In this document: piece after piece, positions 18,303 to 26,854 of the stretch | Layout: every line of letters starts with the position of its first letter | Numbering within the stretch: the first letter of the stretch is position 1 | Notes under the pieces: generated by a model | Told to the model about the DNA's origin: nothing | What the model saw: only the letters and a program-made list of their open reading frames with translations | Database searches by the model: none | Origin: Persicobacter psychrovividus | GTDB lineage: Bacteria > Bacteroidota > Bacteroidia > Cytophagales > Cyclobacteriaceae | Direction: 5' to 3' | DNA length: 64,000 nt | NCBI RefSeq assembly: GCF_036492425.1 | Contig: NZ_AP025295.1 | Span: 124,001-188,000 of the forward strand | Translations under genes and position numbers: made by a program

Positions 18303-19628
18303 TTAAACCAAAGTAGTCTCTTCAGCTTTAATCGGCGTGTTGAATGAAATAAAGCTTGGACCAAAACGCTCATGCGCAGCTCTTTCCAGTTCTTCACGTG
18401 CGTCTGGATGCGACACGTCGATTAATGCCTTGGCACGCTGGGCAAGGTTTCTACCTTTCAATTCCGCCACACCGTACTCAGTAGCAACATATTGTGCGTG
18501 GGCACGGGTCGTTACTACACCGGCACCTTCTTTAAGGGTAGGAACAATTTTTGAAACCCCACGGCCAGTAATGGCAGGCAACGCACAGATGGCTTTACCG
18601 CCTTTAGAAAGCGCCGCACCACGCATGAAGTCCATTTGTCCACCCACACCAGAATACATGCGTGTACCGATAGAGTCCGCACAAATCTGTCCGGTCAAAT
18701 CAACCTCCAAAGCGGAGTTGATCGCCATTACCGCAGGGTTTTGGCGAATCACAGCCGTATCATTTACAAACTGAATGTCCATCATCCATACTTCAGGATT
18801 ATCGTCCATGAAGTTGTACAGCTTGCGGGAACCCATGGCAAAACCGGAAACGATTTTCCCTGCCATGATTTTCTTCTGGCTGTTGTTGATCACGCCTTTT
18901 TCCATCAGTGGCAACAAACCTTCAGAAAACATTTCCGTGTGAACTCCCAAGTTTTTGTGGTTGCCCAAAGCATCCAAAACGGCATTAGGAATACCACCAA
19001 TACCCATCTGGAGGGTCGCTCCGTCTGGAATCATCTCGGCGATGAAATTACCAATGCGTTTTTCTGTTTCGTTTGCTGCTGGGATGTTCAATTCATAAAG
19101 TGGTTCGTCGATATCAAAACAAGCATCGAAGCGATCAATATGAATGATACCGTCGCCCATACAACGTGGCATCTGTGGGTTGATCTGCGCAATCAGTACT
19201 TTGGCTTTTTCAACACCTGCGGCAACCACATCTACAGACACACCCAATGAACAATAGCCATGGCGGTCTGGAGGCGAAACATTTAACAAGACCACATCCA
19301 AAGGCAAGGTGTCGTTGCGGAACAATACCGGAATATCCGAAAGGAAAACCGGATTGTACTGCGCATAACCGGCATCTACCGACTTACGGATGTTTCCGCC
19401 CAAAAAGAAAGCGGAGGTTTTGAAACTTTTTGAATATTCGGGTAAGGCATAATCGGCATAACCTTCTGTGTGAATGTGCACCACTTCTACATTAGACAAC
19501 TCCTCTGCACGTTCCGTCATTGCTTTGGCAAGGGCCTGAGGCGTTGCCGCTCCCCCCTGAATCAAAACACGGTTATTAGATTTTATCAATTTTACCGCTT
19601 CAGCGGCATTTTGAACATAATTAGCCAT
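18303..19628 (-). CDS. Acetyl-CoA hydrolase/transferase family CoA-transferase
   Basis: 441 residues. The family moves CoA from one carboxylic acid to another through a glutamyl-CoA intermediate; the catalytic glutamate is seen as E232 in HTEMFSEG, and the oxyanion glycines as MGIGGIPNAV just before it. TTRAHAQYVATEYGVAEL near residue 380 is typical of the C-terminal domain. It is closest in look to 4-hydroxybutyrate and propionyl-CoA:succinate CoA-transferases. Placed between the decarboxylase and mutase genes, it most likely transfers CoA from propionyl-CoA to succinate, releasing propionate and regenerating succinyl-CoA. The substrate is inferred from context. Confidence 0.9.
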   Translation of the reverse strand: MANYVQNAAEAVKLIKSNNRVLIQGGAATPQALAKAMTERAEELSNVEVVHIHTEGYADYALPEYSKSFKTSAFFLGGNIRKSVDAGYAQYNPVFLSDIPVLFRNDTLPLDVVLLNVSPPDRHGYCSLGVSVDVVAAGVEKAKVLIAQINPQMPRCMGDGIIHIDRFDACFDIDEPLYELNIPAANETEKRIGNFIAEMIPDGATLQMGIGGIPNAVLDALGNHKNLGVHTEMFSEGLLPLMEKGVINNSQKKIMAGKIVSGFAMGSRKLYNFMDDNPEVWMMDIQFVNDTAVIRQNPAVMAINSALEVDLTGQICADSIGTRMYSGVGGQMDFMRGAALSKGGKAICALPAITGRGVSKIVPTLKEGAGVVTTRAHAQYVATEYGVAELKGRNLAQRAKALIDVSHPDAREELERAAHERFGPSFISFNTPIKAEETTLV

Positions 19629-19791
19629 AATAAAAATCGTTTAAAGCTTACGCTTATGGTTAGAAGATGAGTCAGCTTGAATCACTGACTGAGGCTTAAA
19701 AAAATATATAGACTCTGATTCAAAGATCTTATTGAATCAGAGATTGTGATAAAATTTTTGCTTAAGCGATCCGCCCAAACCAAAAATGTAC

Positions 19792-19811
19792 GGACGTTGC
19801 ATGCAACGTCC
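19792..19811. repeat. REP-like palindrome GGACGTTGC/GCAACGTCC
   Basis: A perfect 20-base palindrome, GGACGTTGCATGCAACGTCC, flanked by GTAC on the left and CTAC on the right. It lies between oadB and the CoA-transferase gene. Palindromes of this look are scattered in Bacteroidota genomes. Confidence 0.6.
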
Positions 19812-19828
19812 CTACGATAATATGATTA

Positions 19829-21088
19829 TCAATTCACCAAGAACGAAAGCATGATACCGGCTGCTACTGCGGAGCCAATTACTCCGGCAACGTTTGGTGC
19901 CATTGCGTGCATCAAAAGGTGATTTGAAGGGTCATATTTCAAACCTTCGTGCTGAACAACACGGGCTGAATCCGGCACTGCCGAAACCCCTGCTGCACCA
20001 ATCAATGGATTCAGTTTGTTGCCTTCTTTCAGGAACAAATTCATGAAACGAGCGAACAACAATCCACCGGCAGTTGCCACGCAGAAAGAGAAGGCCCCCA
20101 AAGCGAAGATCTTAATAGAACTGGTCGTCAGGAACACATCCGCTTGCGTAGATGCCCCAACAGTTACGCCCAAAAGAATCGTTACGATGTCGATCATTTT
20201 GGTTCTTGCTGTTTCTGCCAAACGCTCCGTTACTCCCGACTCTTTCAACAAGTTTCCGAAGAACAACATGCCCAAAAGTGGCAATGATGATGGTGAGATG
20301 AAGGTGGTCAGTAGCAAGGCCACGATTGGGAAAAGGATTTTCTCACGTGGAGCAACCACACGTGGCGGCTTCATGCGGATTTTTCTCTCTTTCATCGGCA
20401 CCAACAAACGCATGATCGGCGGCTGAATTACCGGTACCAAAGCCATATAAGAATAAGCTGCAATGGCAATGGCTCCGACCATATCCGGCGCCAATTTTGA
20501 CGACAAGAAGATGGAAGTTGGACCATCAGCACCACCGATGATACCAATTGCACCGGCTTGTTGTAAGGTGAATCCTAAAGCAATCGCCCCGATAAACGTC
20601 CCGAACACCCCGATTTGAGCGGCGGCCCCCAAAAGCATCAGCTTGGGATTGGCAATCAGGGTCGAGAAGTCGGTCATCGCTCCAATACCGAGGAAAATCA
20701 GCGGCGGATAGACCCCGTATTTTACCCCGAAATAAAGGAAATTCATTACCGAACCATCGGCATAAACTCCAGCACCGCCAGGAATATTTCCAATCACTAC
20801 CCCGATACCAATCGGCACCAGCAGCAATGGTTCGTAGTCATAGCGAATCGCCAGGAATATGAAGAACAATCCTACCAGGATCATGATCACATTGCCAATG
20901 GTAACATACGCAAAACCTGTTTTCGATAAGAAGGTCATGACACCATGCAGGGCTTCTCCCCAGAAAGTGGTTTCTCCTCCCTGCATCAATACATTGGTCG
21001 ATTGGGCAAAAGCATCTATATGCCCCCCGAGTACGCTTGCAATCATAATGATGAACAGCGCCCCGATAATGGTCTTAAATCTTTTCAT
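19829..21088 (-). CDS. oadB: Sodium-ion-translocating decarboxylase beta subunit
   Basis: 419 residues with about ten membrane segments. It belongs to the OadB/GcdB/MmdB family, which couples decarboxylation of biotin-bound CO2 to export of sodium. The family signatures present are GGADGPTSIFLSSKLAPDMVGAIAIAAYSYMALVP (shown here by its ends at residues 174-208) and the C-terminal GAAGVSAVPDSARVVQ near residue 360, both lining the ion path. A signal-like N-terminal segment with AFAQS precedes the first conserved helix. It is the last gene of the run mmdA - oadG-like - biotin carrier - oadB, with spacings of 9-24 bases, so it belongs to one complex. Confidence 0.93.
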   Translation of the reverse strand: MKRFKTIIGALFIIMIASVLGGHIDAFAQSTNVLMQGGETTFWGEALHGVMTFLSKTGFAYVTIGNVIMILVGLFFIFLAIRYDYEPLLLVPIGIGVVIGNIPGGAGVYADGSVMNFLYFGVKYGVYPPLIFLGIGAMTDFSTLIANPKLMLLGAAAQIGVFGTFIGAIALGFTLQQAGAIGIIGGADGPTSIFLSSKLAPDMVGAIAIAAYSYMALVPVIQPPIMRLLVPMKERKIRMKPPRVVAPREKILFPIVALLLTTFISPSSLPLLGMLFFGNLLKESGVTERLAETARTKMIDIVTILLGVTVGASTQADVFLTTSSIKIFALGAFSFCVATAGGLLFARFMNLFLKEGNKLNPLIGAAGVSAVPDSARVVQHEGLKYDPSNHLLMHAMAPNVAGVIGSAVAAGIMLSFLVN

Positions 21089-21101
21089 AGTTGTCTTAGA
21101 T

Positions 21102-21530
21102 TTAAGCGATCTCTACCAAAATATCTCCTTGTAATACAGATTGCTGAGGATTAACTTTTACCGCCGTAATTGTTCCTGAAACCTCCGCAAGGATGGTGTT
21201 TTCCATCTTCATGGCTTCCATGGTCATCAGGGTATCCCCCACTTTCACGGTATCGCCTTCTTTGGCCACCACATTGATGATCACCCCTGGAAGAGGTGCT
21301 TCAACTTTTTTGACTGCCCCACCAGCATTTGGTGCTTTTACAGCCGCTTTTGGTTGCCCTACGGATGTCGGACGACGAGCCAAGGTCGGCGTTTTAGAAG
21401 TTTTGACCTCTTTCTCCATCTCGACGACGTAAGAGGTCCCGTTTACTTCCAGGGTAATTTCATTACCCTCTGCAGCCTTAATCTTGACTGCATAATTATT
21501 ATCGTTAATTTTAAATTTATAATCTTTCAT
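21102..21530 (-). CDS. Biotin carrier subunit of methylmalonyl-CoA decarboxylase
   Basis: 142 residues. The C-terminal 70 residues form a biotinyl domain with the target motif EAMKM; the lysine that carries biotin is K108. Before it is a flexible Pro/Ala/Lys-rich linker (residues 45-75) and an N-terminal beta domain typical of these carriers. The biotin arm shuttles carboxyl groups from the carboxyltransferase (mmdA product) to the membrane subunit (oadB product). It lies 13 bases upstream of oadB. It corresponds to MmdC of Veillonella and Propionigenium. Confidence 0.93.
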   Translation of the reverse strand: MKDYKFKINDNNYAVKIKAAEGNEITLEVNGTSYVVEMEKEVKTSKTPTLARRPTSVGQPKAAVKAPNAGGAVKKVEAPLPGVIINVVAKEGDTVKVGDTLMTMEAMKMENTILAEVSGTITAVKVNPQQSVLQGDILVEIA

Positions 21531-21554
21531 CGCTTCTGTGCCTTAAAAAATAAC

Positions 21555-21950
21555 CTATCTGGCCAATTGATTGGAATGTGTGGTGTAGATCTTGGAGCTC
21601 CATGGCGAATAATTTCTTTTCACCTTATCGATGGTAAGAATCGTGTTCTCCTCATCGTGAGCCTCTTCGAGGAACTGATAAATCCCAGCGGAAATAGCCG
21701 CAGCAACCTCTCCCGACATCGCTACTTCTTTATCTGTAACACCGTCGGCTGCTTTGACTTTCATCTTAACTTTTGGCTTTCTGGCCAACAGGTTAAGAAT
21801 GCCTGGAAGTACAAATCCAAATACCACAAACAATAACAGCAGGGCCAAAAATATGATTAACATCCCTACTGAAAGGATAATCCACCCCTCTTCCAAAGGA
21901 TGGGCAGCAGCAAAGTCGTTTGCTGCCTGCGTAACCTCTTGTAATAACAT
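21555..21950 (-). CDS. OadG-family small membrane subunit
   Basis: 131 residues. One hydrophobic helix at about residues 23-50 (LSVGMLIIFLALLLLFVVFG) is followed by a charged cytoplasmic tail with KVKMKVKAADGV and a second helix region. This is the size and layout of the gamma/delta (OadG/MmdD) subunit, which holds the sodium pump complex together; sequence identity in this family is low, so the call leans on position between mmdA and the biotin carrier. The tail IAAAISAGIYQFLEEAHDEE-like stretch near residues 84-102 is common in Bacteroidota OadG proteins. Confidence 0.8.
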   Translation of the reverse strand: MLLQEVTQAANDFAAAHPLEEGWIILSVGMLIIFLALLLLFVVFGFVLPGILNLLARKPKVKMKVKAADGVTDKEVAMSGEVAAAISAGIYQFLEEAHDEENTILTIDKVKRNYSPWSSKIYTTHSNQLAR

Positions 21951-21959
21951 GGCAAAAAA

Positions 21960-23522
21960 TTAAAGTGGAATATTACTGTGTTTCTTCGGCGGATTCACCT
22001 CTTTCTTAGTCGCTAATCCTTCCAAAGCGCGAACGATACGGAAACGGGTGTTTCGTGGCTCAATCACATCATCAATAAAGCCATACTTGGCCGCCAAATA
22101 TGGGTTGGCAAACTTCGTAGAATATTCATCCTCCTTATCCTGAATGAATTTCGCGCGTTCTTCATCGTTCTCAATCCCGCGGATATTTCGACCTTCCAAT
22201 ACCTCAACGGCACCTTTGGCGCCCATCACTGCGATTTCTGCCGTTGGCCAAGCGTAATTCAAATCACCACGCAATTGCTTACATGACATCACATCGTGCG
22301 CCCCACCGTAGGATTTACGCAGGGTGATGGTAATTTTCGGTACCGTTGCCTCTCCATATGCAAACAACAATTTCGCACCGTGTGTAATAATACCACCATA
22401 CTCCTGACCAGAACCTGGCAAGAAGCCTGGCACATCGACCAAAGTAACCAATGGAATGTTGAAGGCATCACAGAAGCGAACAAAACGCGCCGCTTTAATG
22501 GACGACTGAATATCGAGCACCCCAGCGAGGAATTTAGGCTGATTCGCCACAATACCCACAGGGCGGCCATTGAAGCGGGCAAAGCCTATACATATGTTTT
22601 TGGCAAAATTGCGCTGAACTTCCAAAAACTCCCCGTAATCGGCAATATAATGAATGACATCCAGCATATCATAAGGCTGATTTGGATTGTCAGGAATAAT
22701 CTCATTCAAAGCATCTTCCAAACGATCTACAGGATCATCACACTCCAAATGTGGTGGTTCCTCTAAATTGTTTGAAGGCATATAGCTGAGCATCTTGCGA
22801 ATAAGCATGATCCCCTCTTCGTCGTTTTCTGCCACAAAATGTGCTACCCCAGACTTGGACGAATGCATGCGTGCACCTCCAAGGTCTTCGGTCGTAATGA
22901 CCTCCCCCGTTACCGACTGCACCACTTTAGGGCCCGTCACAAACATATAAGAAGTATCTTCGGTCATCAGGATAAAATCCGTAAGCGCTGGCGAATAAAC
23001 CGCTCCACCCGCACAAGGACCAAAAATCCCTGAAATTTGCGGGATAACTCCTGAGGCCATGATGTTACGCTGGAAAATCTCCGCATAACCCGCCAACGAG
23101 CGTACCCCTTCCTGAATACGTGCCCCACCAGAATCATTCAAGCCAATCACTGGTGCGCCGACCTTCATGGCCTGATCCATGATTTTACAGATTTTGTTGG
23201 CGAAAGTCTCTGAAAGAGAGCCCCCAAAAACGGTAAAGTCCTGTGCAAAAACAAAAACCACACGGCCGTCAATCGTACCGCGACCTGTAACCACCCCATC
23301 AGAATAAAACTTCTGCTTATCCAGGCCAAAAGACTTGGTTCGGTGGGTTACAAACATATCATACTCCTCAAAGCTCCCTTCATCACACAACATCTCGATA
23401 CGCTCCCTTGCAGTGAATTTCCCCTGCTGATGTTGCTTCTCGATCCGTTTCTCTCCACCACCTAAGCGCGCTTTCGCCCGTTTTTCAACTAATTCTCGGA
23501 TTTTTTCGCTGTTAATGGACAT
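21960..23522 (-). CDS. mmdA: Methylmalonyl-CoA decarboxylase carboxyltransferase (alpha) subunit
   Basis: 520 residues, standard for acyl-CoA carboxyltransferases of the PccB/MmdA/YngE group. Visible signatures are [22 protein letters not shown] near the N-terminus, the first oxyanion region [12 protein letters not shown] (near 109-120), [12 protein letters not shown], and the second half [10 protein letters not shown] with [17 protein letters not shown] and YGGAHDVM. It moves the carboxyl group from (S)-methylmalonyl-CoA to biotin, giving propionyl-CoA. The chain ends in NIPL, as many homologues do. With no biotin carboxylase in the window, the complex is a decarboxylase, not a propionyl-CoA carboxylase, although the family alone would not distinguish the two. 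First gene of the pump operon. Confidence 0.95.
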   Translation of the reverse strand: MSINSEKIRELVEKRAKARLGGGEKRIEKQHQQGKFTARERIEMLCDEGSFEEYDMFVTHRTKSFGLDKQKFYSDGVVTGRGTIDGRVVFVFAQDFTVFGGSLSETFANKICKIMDQAMKVGAPVIGLNDSGGARIQEGVRSLAGYAEIFQRNIMASGVIPQISGIFGPCAGGAVYSPALTDFILMTEDTSYMFVTGPKVVQSVTGEVITTEDLGGARMHSSKSGVAHFVAENDEEGIMLIRKMLSYMPSNNLEEPPHLECDDPVDRLEDALNEIIPDNPNQPYDMLDVIHYIADYGEFLEVQRNFAKNICIGFARFNGRPVGIVANQPKFLAGVLDIQSSIKAARFVRFCDAFNIPLVTLVDVPGFLPGSGQEYGGIITHGAKLLFAYGEATVPKITITLRKSYGGAHDVMSCKQLRGDLNYAWPTAEIAVMGAKGAVEVLEGRNIRGIENDEERAKFIQDKEDEYSTKFANPYLAAKYGFIDDVIEPRNTRFRIVRALEGLATKKEVNPPKKHSNIPL

Positions 23523-23574
23523 AGTATTCTGTTAATTTTCCTTTGTTAAAAATGGATGATATCAAAAAATATCT

Positions 23575-23606
23575 AAAAAAATGACCGCTAATGAAGCATT
23601 AGCGGT
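23575..23606 (-). terminator. Terminator after methylmalonyl-CoA epimerase
   Basis: ACCGCTAATG and CATTAGCGGT form a perfect 10-bp stem with an AAG loop. On the minus strand a run of seven T follows. It separates the epimerase gene from the decarboxylase operon, so the latter probably has its own promoter or depends on read-through. Confidence 0.85.
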
Positions 23607-23612
23607 AAGTGT

Positions 23613-24026
23613 CTATTTTGCATTTTTGTCTTCACAAAGTTCGGTAAGAACTCCGTGGGTTGATTTTGGGTGAAGAAAAGCGATATCCAGCCCTTCAGCA
23701 CCCTTGCGTGGTGTTTCATCCACCAATCTAACGCCTTTTTCTTTTGCTTCAGCGAGCTGCCCTTCGAGGTCATTTACCGCAAAAGCGAGGTGATGAACAC
23801 CCTCTCCCTTTTTCTCAACAAACTTGCCTATTGGTCCTGCAGGGTCGGTGGATTCCAGCAATTCAATTTTGGTTTCTCCGACCATAAAAAAAGCGGTTTT
23901 TACCTTTTGCTCCGCCACCTCTTCAACAGCGTAGCATTTCAAACCCAAAACTTCTTCATAATATTTTTTAGAAGTTTCCAAGTCTTTTACGGCAATCCCA
24001 ATGTGCTCAATCTTTTTAATATCCAT
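23613..24026 (-). CDS. mce: Methylmalonyl-CoA epimerase
   Basis: 137 residues, the usual size. A vicinal-oxygen-chelate fold protein made of two beta-alpha-beta-beta-beta units: the first with the metal ligand histidine at IEHIGIAVKDL (His8), the second with GVHHLAFAVNDL (near 82-93), and a last ligand glutamate near the end in GVLTELCED. KKYYEEVLGLK is also typical. It interconverts (R)- and (S)-methylmalonyl-CoA and so links MutAB to the decarboxylase. It is read away from meaB, from a shared intergenic region of about 170 bases. Confidence 0.95.
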   Translation of the reverse strand: MDIKKIEHIGIAVKDLETSKKYYEEVLGLKCYAVEEVAEQKVKTAFFMVGETKIELLESTDPAGPIGKFVEKKGEGVHHLAFAVNDLEGQLAEAKEKGVRLVDETPRKGAEGLDIAFLHPKSTHGVLTELCEDKNAK

Positions 24027-24077
24027 ACTCTATTGGAGATTTTGATTAGTAGAAAAAATAGTATACCGAAATTTGTC

Positions 24078-24109
24078 TTTTGAATAATTATAAATTAAAC
24101 CTAACTTTT
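24078..24109 (+). promoter_or_regulatory. Candidate promoter of meaB
   Basis: TTTTG at 24078-24082 is followed after 19 bases by TAACTTTT at 24102-24109, close to the Bacteroidota -33/-7 pattern (TTTG, TAnnTTTG). The predicted leader is about 80 bases. Confidence 0.4.
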
Positions 24110-24198
24110 CGGTCGTGTTTTATGAACGTGTTAAAAGTACATGCCAAATCATTTCATTCAACTGATGAAAGTCAGTATTTAACAAAATCCTTATCAGA

Positions 24199-25233
24199 AT
24201 GGCTGCAAAAATGAGAATCAGAAAGCGAAAAATAGACGTTAATCAACTCGCAGACAGGATATTAGCAAAAGATCGAGTAGCCTTGAGCCAGGCCATCACT
24301 TTAGTGGAGTCAACTTTGAAAAGTGATAATTTGATTGCCCGTCAGTTATTGGAAAAAATCATGCCGCATACGGGTAAATCCCTGCGGATAGGCATTACGG
24401 GGGTACCTGGTGTCGGCAAGAGTACCTTCATTGAATCTTTCGGGGAAACTTTGATCAATAAAGGGAAACGCATTGCTATTCTTGCCATTGATCCCAGTTC
24501 GCAGCGAACGCGTGGGTCCATCCTTGGCGATAAAACAAGAATGGAGACGCTCGCCAATAACGACCAGGCCTATGTGCGGCCATCGGCAGCAGGCAGTGCC
24601 CTCGGCGGCTTGCACGCGCGTACCCGCGAAACGATGCTTCTATGTGAAGCTGCGGGCTTTGATGTGGTGATGATTGAGACCGTTGGCGTGGGGCAATCGG
24701 AAGTGGCCGTGAGTCAGCTTGTGGACTTTTTCTTATTATTAATGCTCGCTGGGGCAGGCGATGAGCTGCAAGGAATTAAGCGGGGAATTATGGAAATGTG
24801 TGACGGCATGGTCATTACAAAGGCAGATTCAGGCAATGAGGACCGTGCCAAGATGGCCAAAAACCAATATCAAAATGCGCTGCATATGTTTCCTGCTTCT
24901 GAAAAGGGATGGCTGCCCAAAGTGATCACCGCTTCCTCCTACAACAAAACAGGCATGACCGAAACCTGGGAGATGATCTGTGAGTTCGTTGAGGAGATGC
25001 GCACCAGTGGGTGGTTTAACCACAACAGGCAATCGCAAAATAAACACTGGATGCACGAATGGATTATTCAGGAGTTGAAATCACAGTTCTATACCCACCC
25101 GATTGTGGCTCAGCAAATGGAAACGCTCGAAGAAGAAGTGATGACGGACAAGCGCCTGCCGATTATGGCAGCGATGGAACTTCTTGAGCAATATCATCAG
25201 GAAATACAACTTGCAGACGACCCAAAAACGTAA
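24199..25233 (+). CDS. meaB: Methylmalonyl-CoA mutase-associated GTPase MeaB
   Basis: 344 residues. A G3E-type P-loop GTPase: Walker A GVPGVGKST at residues 68-76, the metal-binding loop AIDPSSQRTRGSILGDKTRM, and IETVGVGQSEVAV as the Walker B region, with TKAD as the base-specificity motif. MeaB docks on methylmalonyl-CoA mutase, controls loading of adenosylcobalamin and expels damaged cofactor. Older annotations call it ArgK/LAO transport ATPase. The start could also be the Met at residue 5. It is divergent from mce and close to the mutase operon, which fits the chaperone role. Confidence 0.95.
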   Translation: MAAKMRIRKRKIDVNQLADRILAKDRVALSQAITLVESTLKSDNLIARQLLEKIMPHTGKSLRIGITGVPGVGKSTFIESFGETLINKGKRIAILAIDPSSQRTRGSILGDKTRMETLANNDQAYVRPSAAGSALGGLHARTRETMLLCEAAGFDVVMIETVGVGQSEVAVSQLVDFFLLLMLAGAGDELQGIKRGIMEMCDGMVITKADSGNEDRAKMAKNQYQNALHMFPASEKGWLPKVITASSYNKTGMTETWEMICEFVEEMRTSGWFNHNRQSQNKHWMHEWIIQELKSQFYTHPIVAQQMETLEEEVMTDKRLPIMAAMELLEQYHQEIQLADDPKT

Positions 25234-25588
25234 GCTAAAACAGGTCGGTTTTTTCTGAGCCTGATAACGGAATAGTGATATAAATTAATTTTTGCTTTAG
25301 TTTAAAATGAAAATATTTTTCTCAGGATGACTGGCATCATCTTTTGTAAAATAATGCAATTATGCCAAATTCATCCGATTGAACTATTTCAATATATAGC
25401 ATTATACTAAGCTTAAATTTATTGTGAAAAATAGACAGGAGTATTTTTTCAAATCTTTTGTTTTTATCTTTAAAGCATCATTATTCAAATTATTTATCAG
25501 CTTAACCGAGGCAATAGTATTGAAAATATAATTTTTTGAATAATACTGACTTAGATCAATTACATAACACGAACCTAATTACATCTAT
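25234..25588. other. AT-rich intergenic region
   Basis: About 355 bases of AT-rich sequence between meaB and the DinB gene. No gene, repeat or clear terminator was recognised. Confidence 0.4.
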
Positions 25589-26047
25589 ATGAATACCGCA
25601 TTTTCAGATAGTTTAGCACAGCTCTTCAGTAAAAATCTTCAGCAATTGAGTGAAGAAATCAGCCAATATGAAGGTAAACCACTTGAGTTTTGGGCTGTTC
25701 GCGGCATGATTTCTAATTCTGCAGGGCACCTGACCCAACATATTTTGGGTAACCTGAACCATTTTATTGGTCACGTTTTGGCAAAAACAGATTATGTAAG
25801 AGATCGTAAAGCGGAATTTTCTACCCACGACATCAGCATTGCCACTTTTAAAGAGCAGATTGAAGCTGTTGACGCACTGATTCAGGATACTTTTTCAAAA
25901 ATGACCGAAGAAGAATGGGCGCAAACCTACCCGCTTGAGGTGTTTAAAAAACCCATAACTACGGCTTATTTCATGCAGCACCTTTTGGCGCATTTAAGCT
26001 ACCACATGGGGCAAATCAATTATCATCGCAGACTTATCCAATTATAA
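25589..26047 (+). CDS. DinB-family four-helix protein
   Basis: 152 residues, all-helical in appearance. Histidines are placed as in metal-binding DinB/YfiT proteins: HLTQHILGNLNHFIGH around residues 47-62 and HLLAHLSYHMGQINYHRR near the C-terminus. The family includes thiol-dependent transferases and many proteins of unknown function; this subgroup is often labelled DUF1572. It is followed, three bases after its stop, by a VOC gene, so they are probably co-transcribed. Substrate unknown. Confidence 0.8.
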   Translation: MNTAFSDSLAQLFSKNLQQLSEEISQYEGKPLEFWAVRGMISNSAGHLTQHILGNLNHFIGHVLAKTDYVRDRKAEFSTHDISIATFKEQIEAVDALIQDTFSKMTEEEWAQTYPLEVFKKPITTAYFMQHLLAHLSYHMGQINYHRRLIQL

Positions 26048-26049
26048 TC

Positions 26050-26463
26050 ATGAAATCCATCGGAGTATATTTAACCTTTGAAGGGCAGTGCAGTGCAGCC
26101 ATCGATTTTTATCAGCAGGTTTTTAAGGCTGAACTGATCAGCAAAAAAACCTTTGAGGAAAGCCCTATGGAGGCCCCTGAACATTTGAAGGATCAAATCA
26201 TGCATGCTGAGATTAAAGCGGGGGATTTCTGCCTGATGGCCAGCGATAACCTGATGGGCATGCCCACCGATGGGCCAGGAAAGGTAACGCTTAATATTGA
26301 CCTGGAAGATCAGCAGGAGCAAGACCGTATTTTTGCAGCACTGAGCGAAAATGGCTCCGTAACCATGGAACTTCAGGAGACTTTCTGGGGGGCACGGTTC
26401 GGAAGTCTGGTGGATCAGTTTGGCATTAAATGGATGCTACACATGACACTGCCCAACAGCTAA
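26050..26463 (+). CDS. PhnB-like VOC family protein
   Basis: 137 residues with the vicinal-oxygen-chelate fold of the PhnB/YdcP subgroup: YLTFEGQCSAAIDFYQQVF at the start, IMHAEIKAGDFCLMASD in the middle (the histidine would be a metal ligand), VTLNIDLEDQ, and the closing FGSLVDQFGIKWML (typically W-G-x2-F-G-x2-x-D-x-F-G-x2-W). Role unknown; homologues are often next to DinB or AraC genes. It is linked to the DinB gene upstream. Confidence 0.85.
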   Translation: MKSIGVYLTFEGQCSAAIDFYQQVFKAELISKKTFEESPMEAPEHLKDQIMHAEIKAGDFCLMASDNLMGMPTDGPGKVTLNIDLEDQQEQDRIFAALSENGSVTMELQETFWGARFGSLVDQFGIKWMLHMTLPNS

Positions 26464-26478
26464 GGCAGGCAAAAAATG

Positions 26479-26516
26479 AAAAAAGGCCACAATGCATCTC
26501 CATTGTGGCCTTTTAT
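26479..26516. terminator. Bidirectional terminator
   Basis: AAAGGCCACAATG and CATTGTGGCCTTTT form a long stem between the VOC gene and the convergent thiamine-binding-type gene. Confidence 0.9.
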
Positions 26517-26517
26517 A

Positions 26518-26832
26518 TTATTTGTTAACGTTTCCGATCTTCGATTCAATCGATTCAATCTTGGCTTTCATCATCCCTGCCCCTTTGTTTTTCTTCACGT
26601 CCATATTCATCACACAATACACACGATCAGCCACAGGCTCCAAAATCTCATAGCTTTGTTCTACCACCTGCAGGGCTTCCTTTACCGTTGGTGCTTCCAG
26701 AATAGTACCCATTGGAGTGAGTTGATATTCAAAGCCACTGTTCTTGATATGCTCAATTACTTTACTGACATACTCGCTGATATGCGCCCCTTTGTCCATG
26801 GGGAAAATCGCAAAATTTAATACTGCTGCCAT
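26518..26832 (-). CDS. MTH1187/YkoF-type thiamine-binding protein
   Basis: 104 residues matching the UPF0045 family: FAIFPMDKGAHISEYVSKVI at the start, YQLTPMGTILEA in the middle, and RVYCVMNMDVKKNKG near the end. Members form a ferredoxin-like dimer or tetramer and bind thiamine or its pyrimidine part; they are thought to buffer or deliver it. No thiamine synthesis or transport gene is adjacent, so binding is inferred from the family alone. It lies just downstream of the helicase gene's far side and is transcribed in the same direction. Confidence 0.85.
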   Translation of the reverse strand: MAAVLNFAIFPMDKGAHISEYVSKVIEHIKNSGFEYQLTPMGTILEAPTVKEALQVVEQSYEILEPVADRVYCVMNMDVKKNKGAGMMKAKIESIESKIGNVNK

Positions 26833-26854
26833 CTTGGTTGTTTTAGATTGTTGA

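Noticed and set aside
18636-19250. 204-residue plus-strand open frame
   Set aside because: Antisense to the CoA-transferase gene, a clear family member.
21960-23522. Propionyl-CoA carboxylase beta subunit
   Set aside because: The family fits, but the neighbours are sodium-pump subunits and no biotin carboxylase gene is present, so decarboxylase is preferred.
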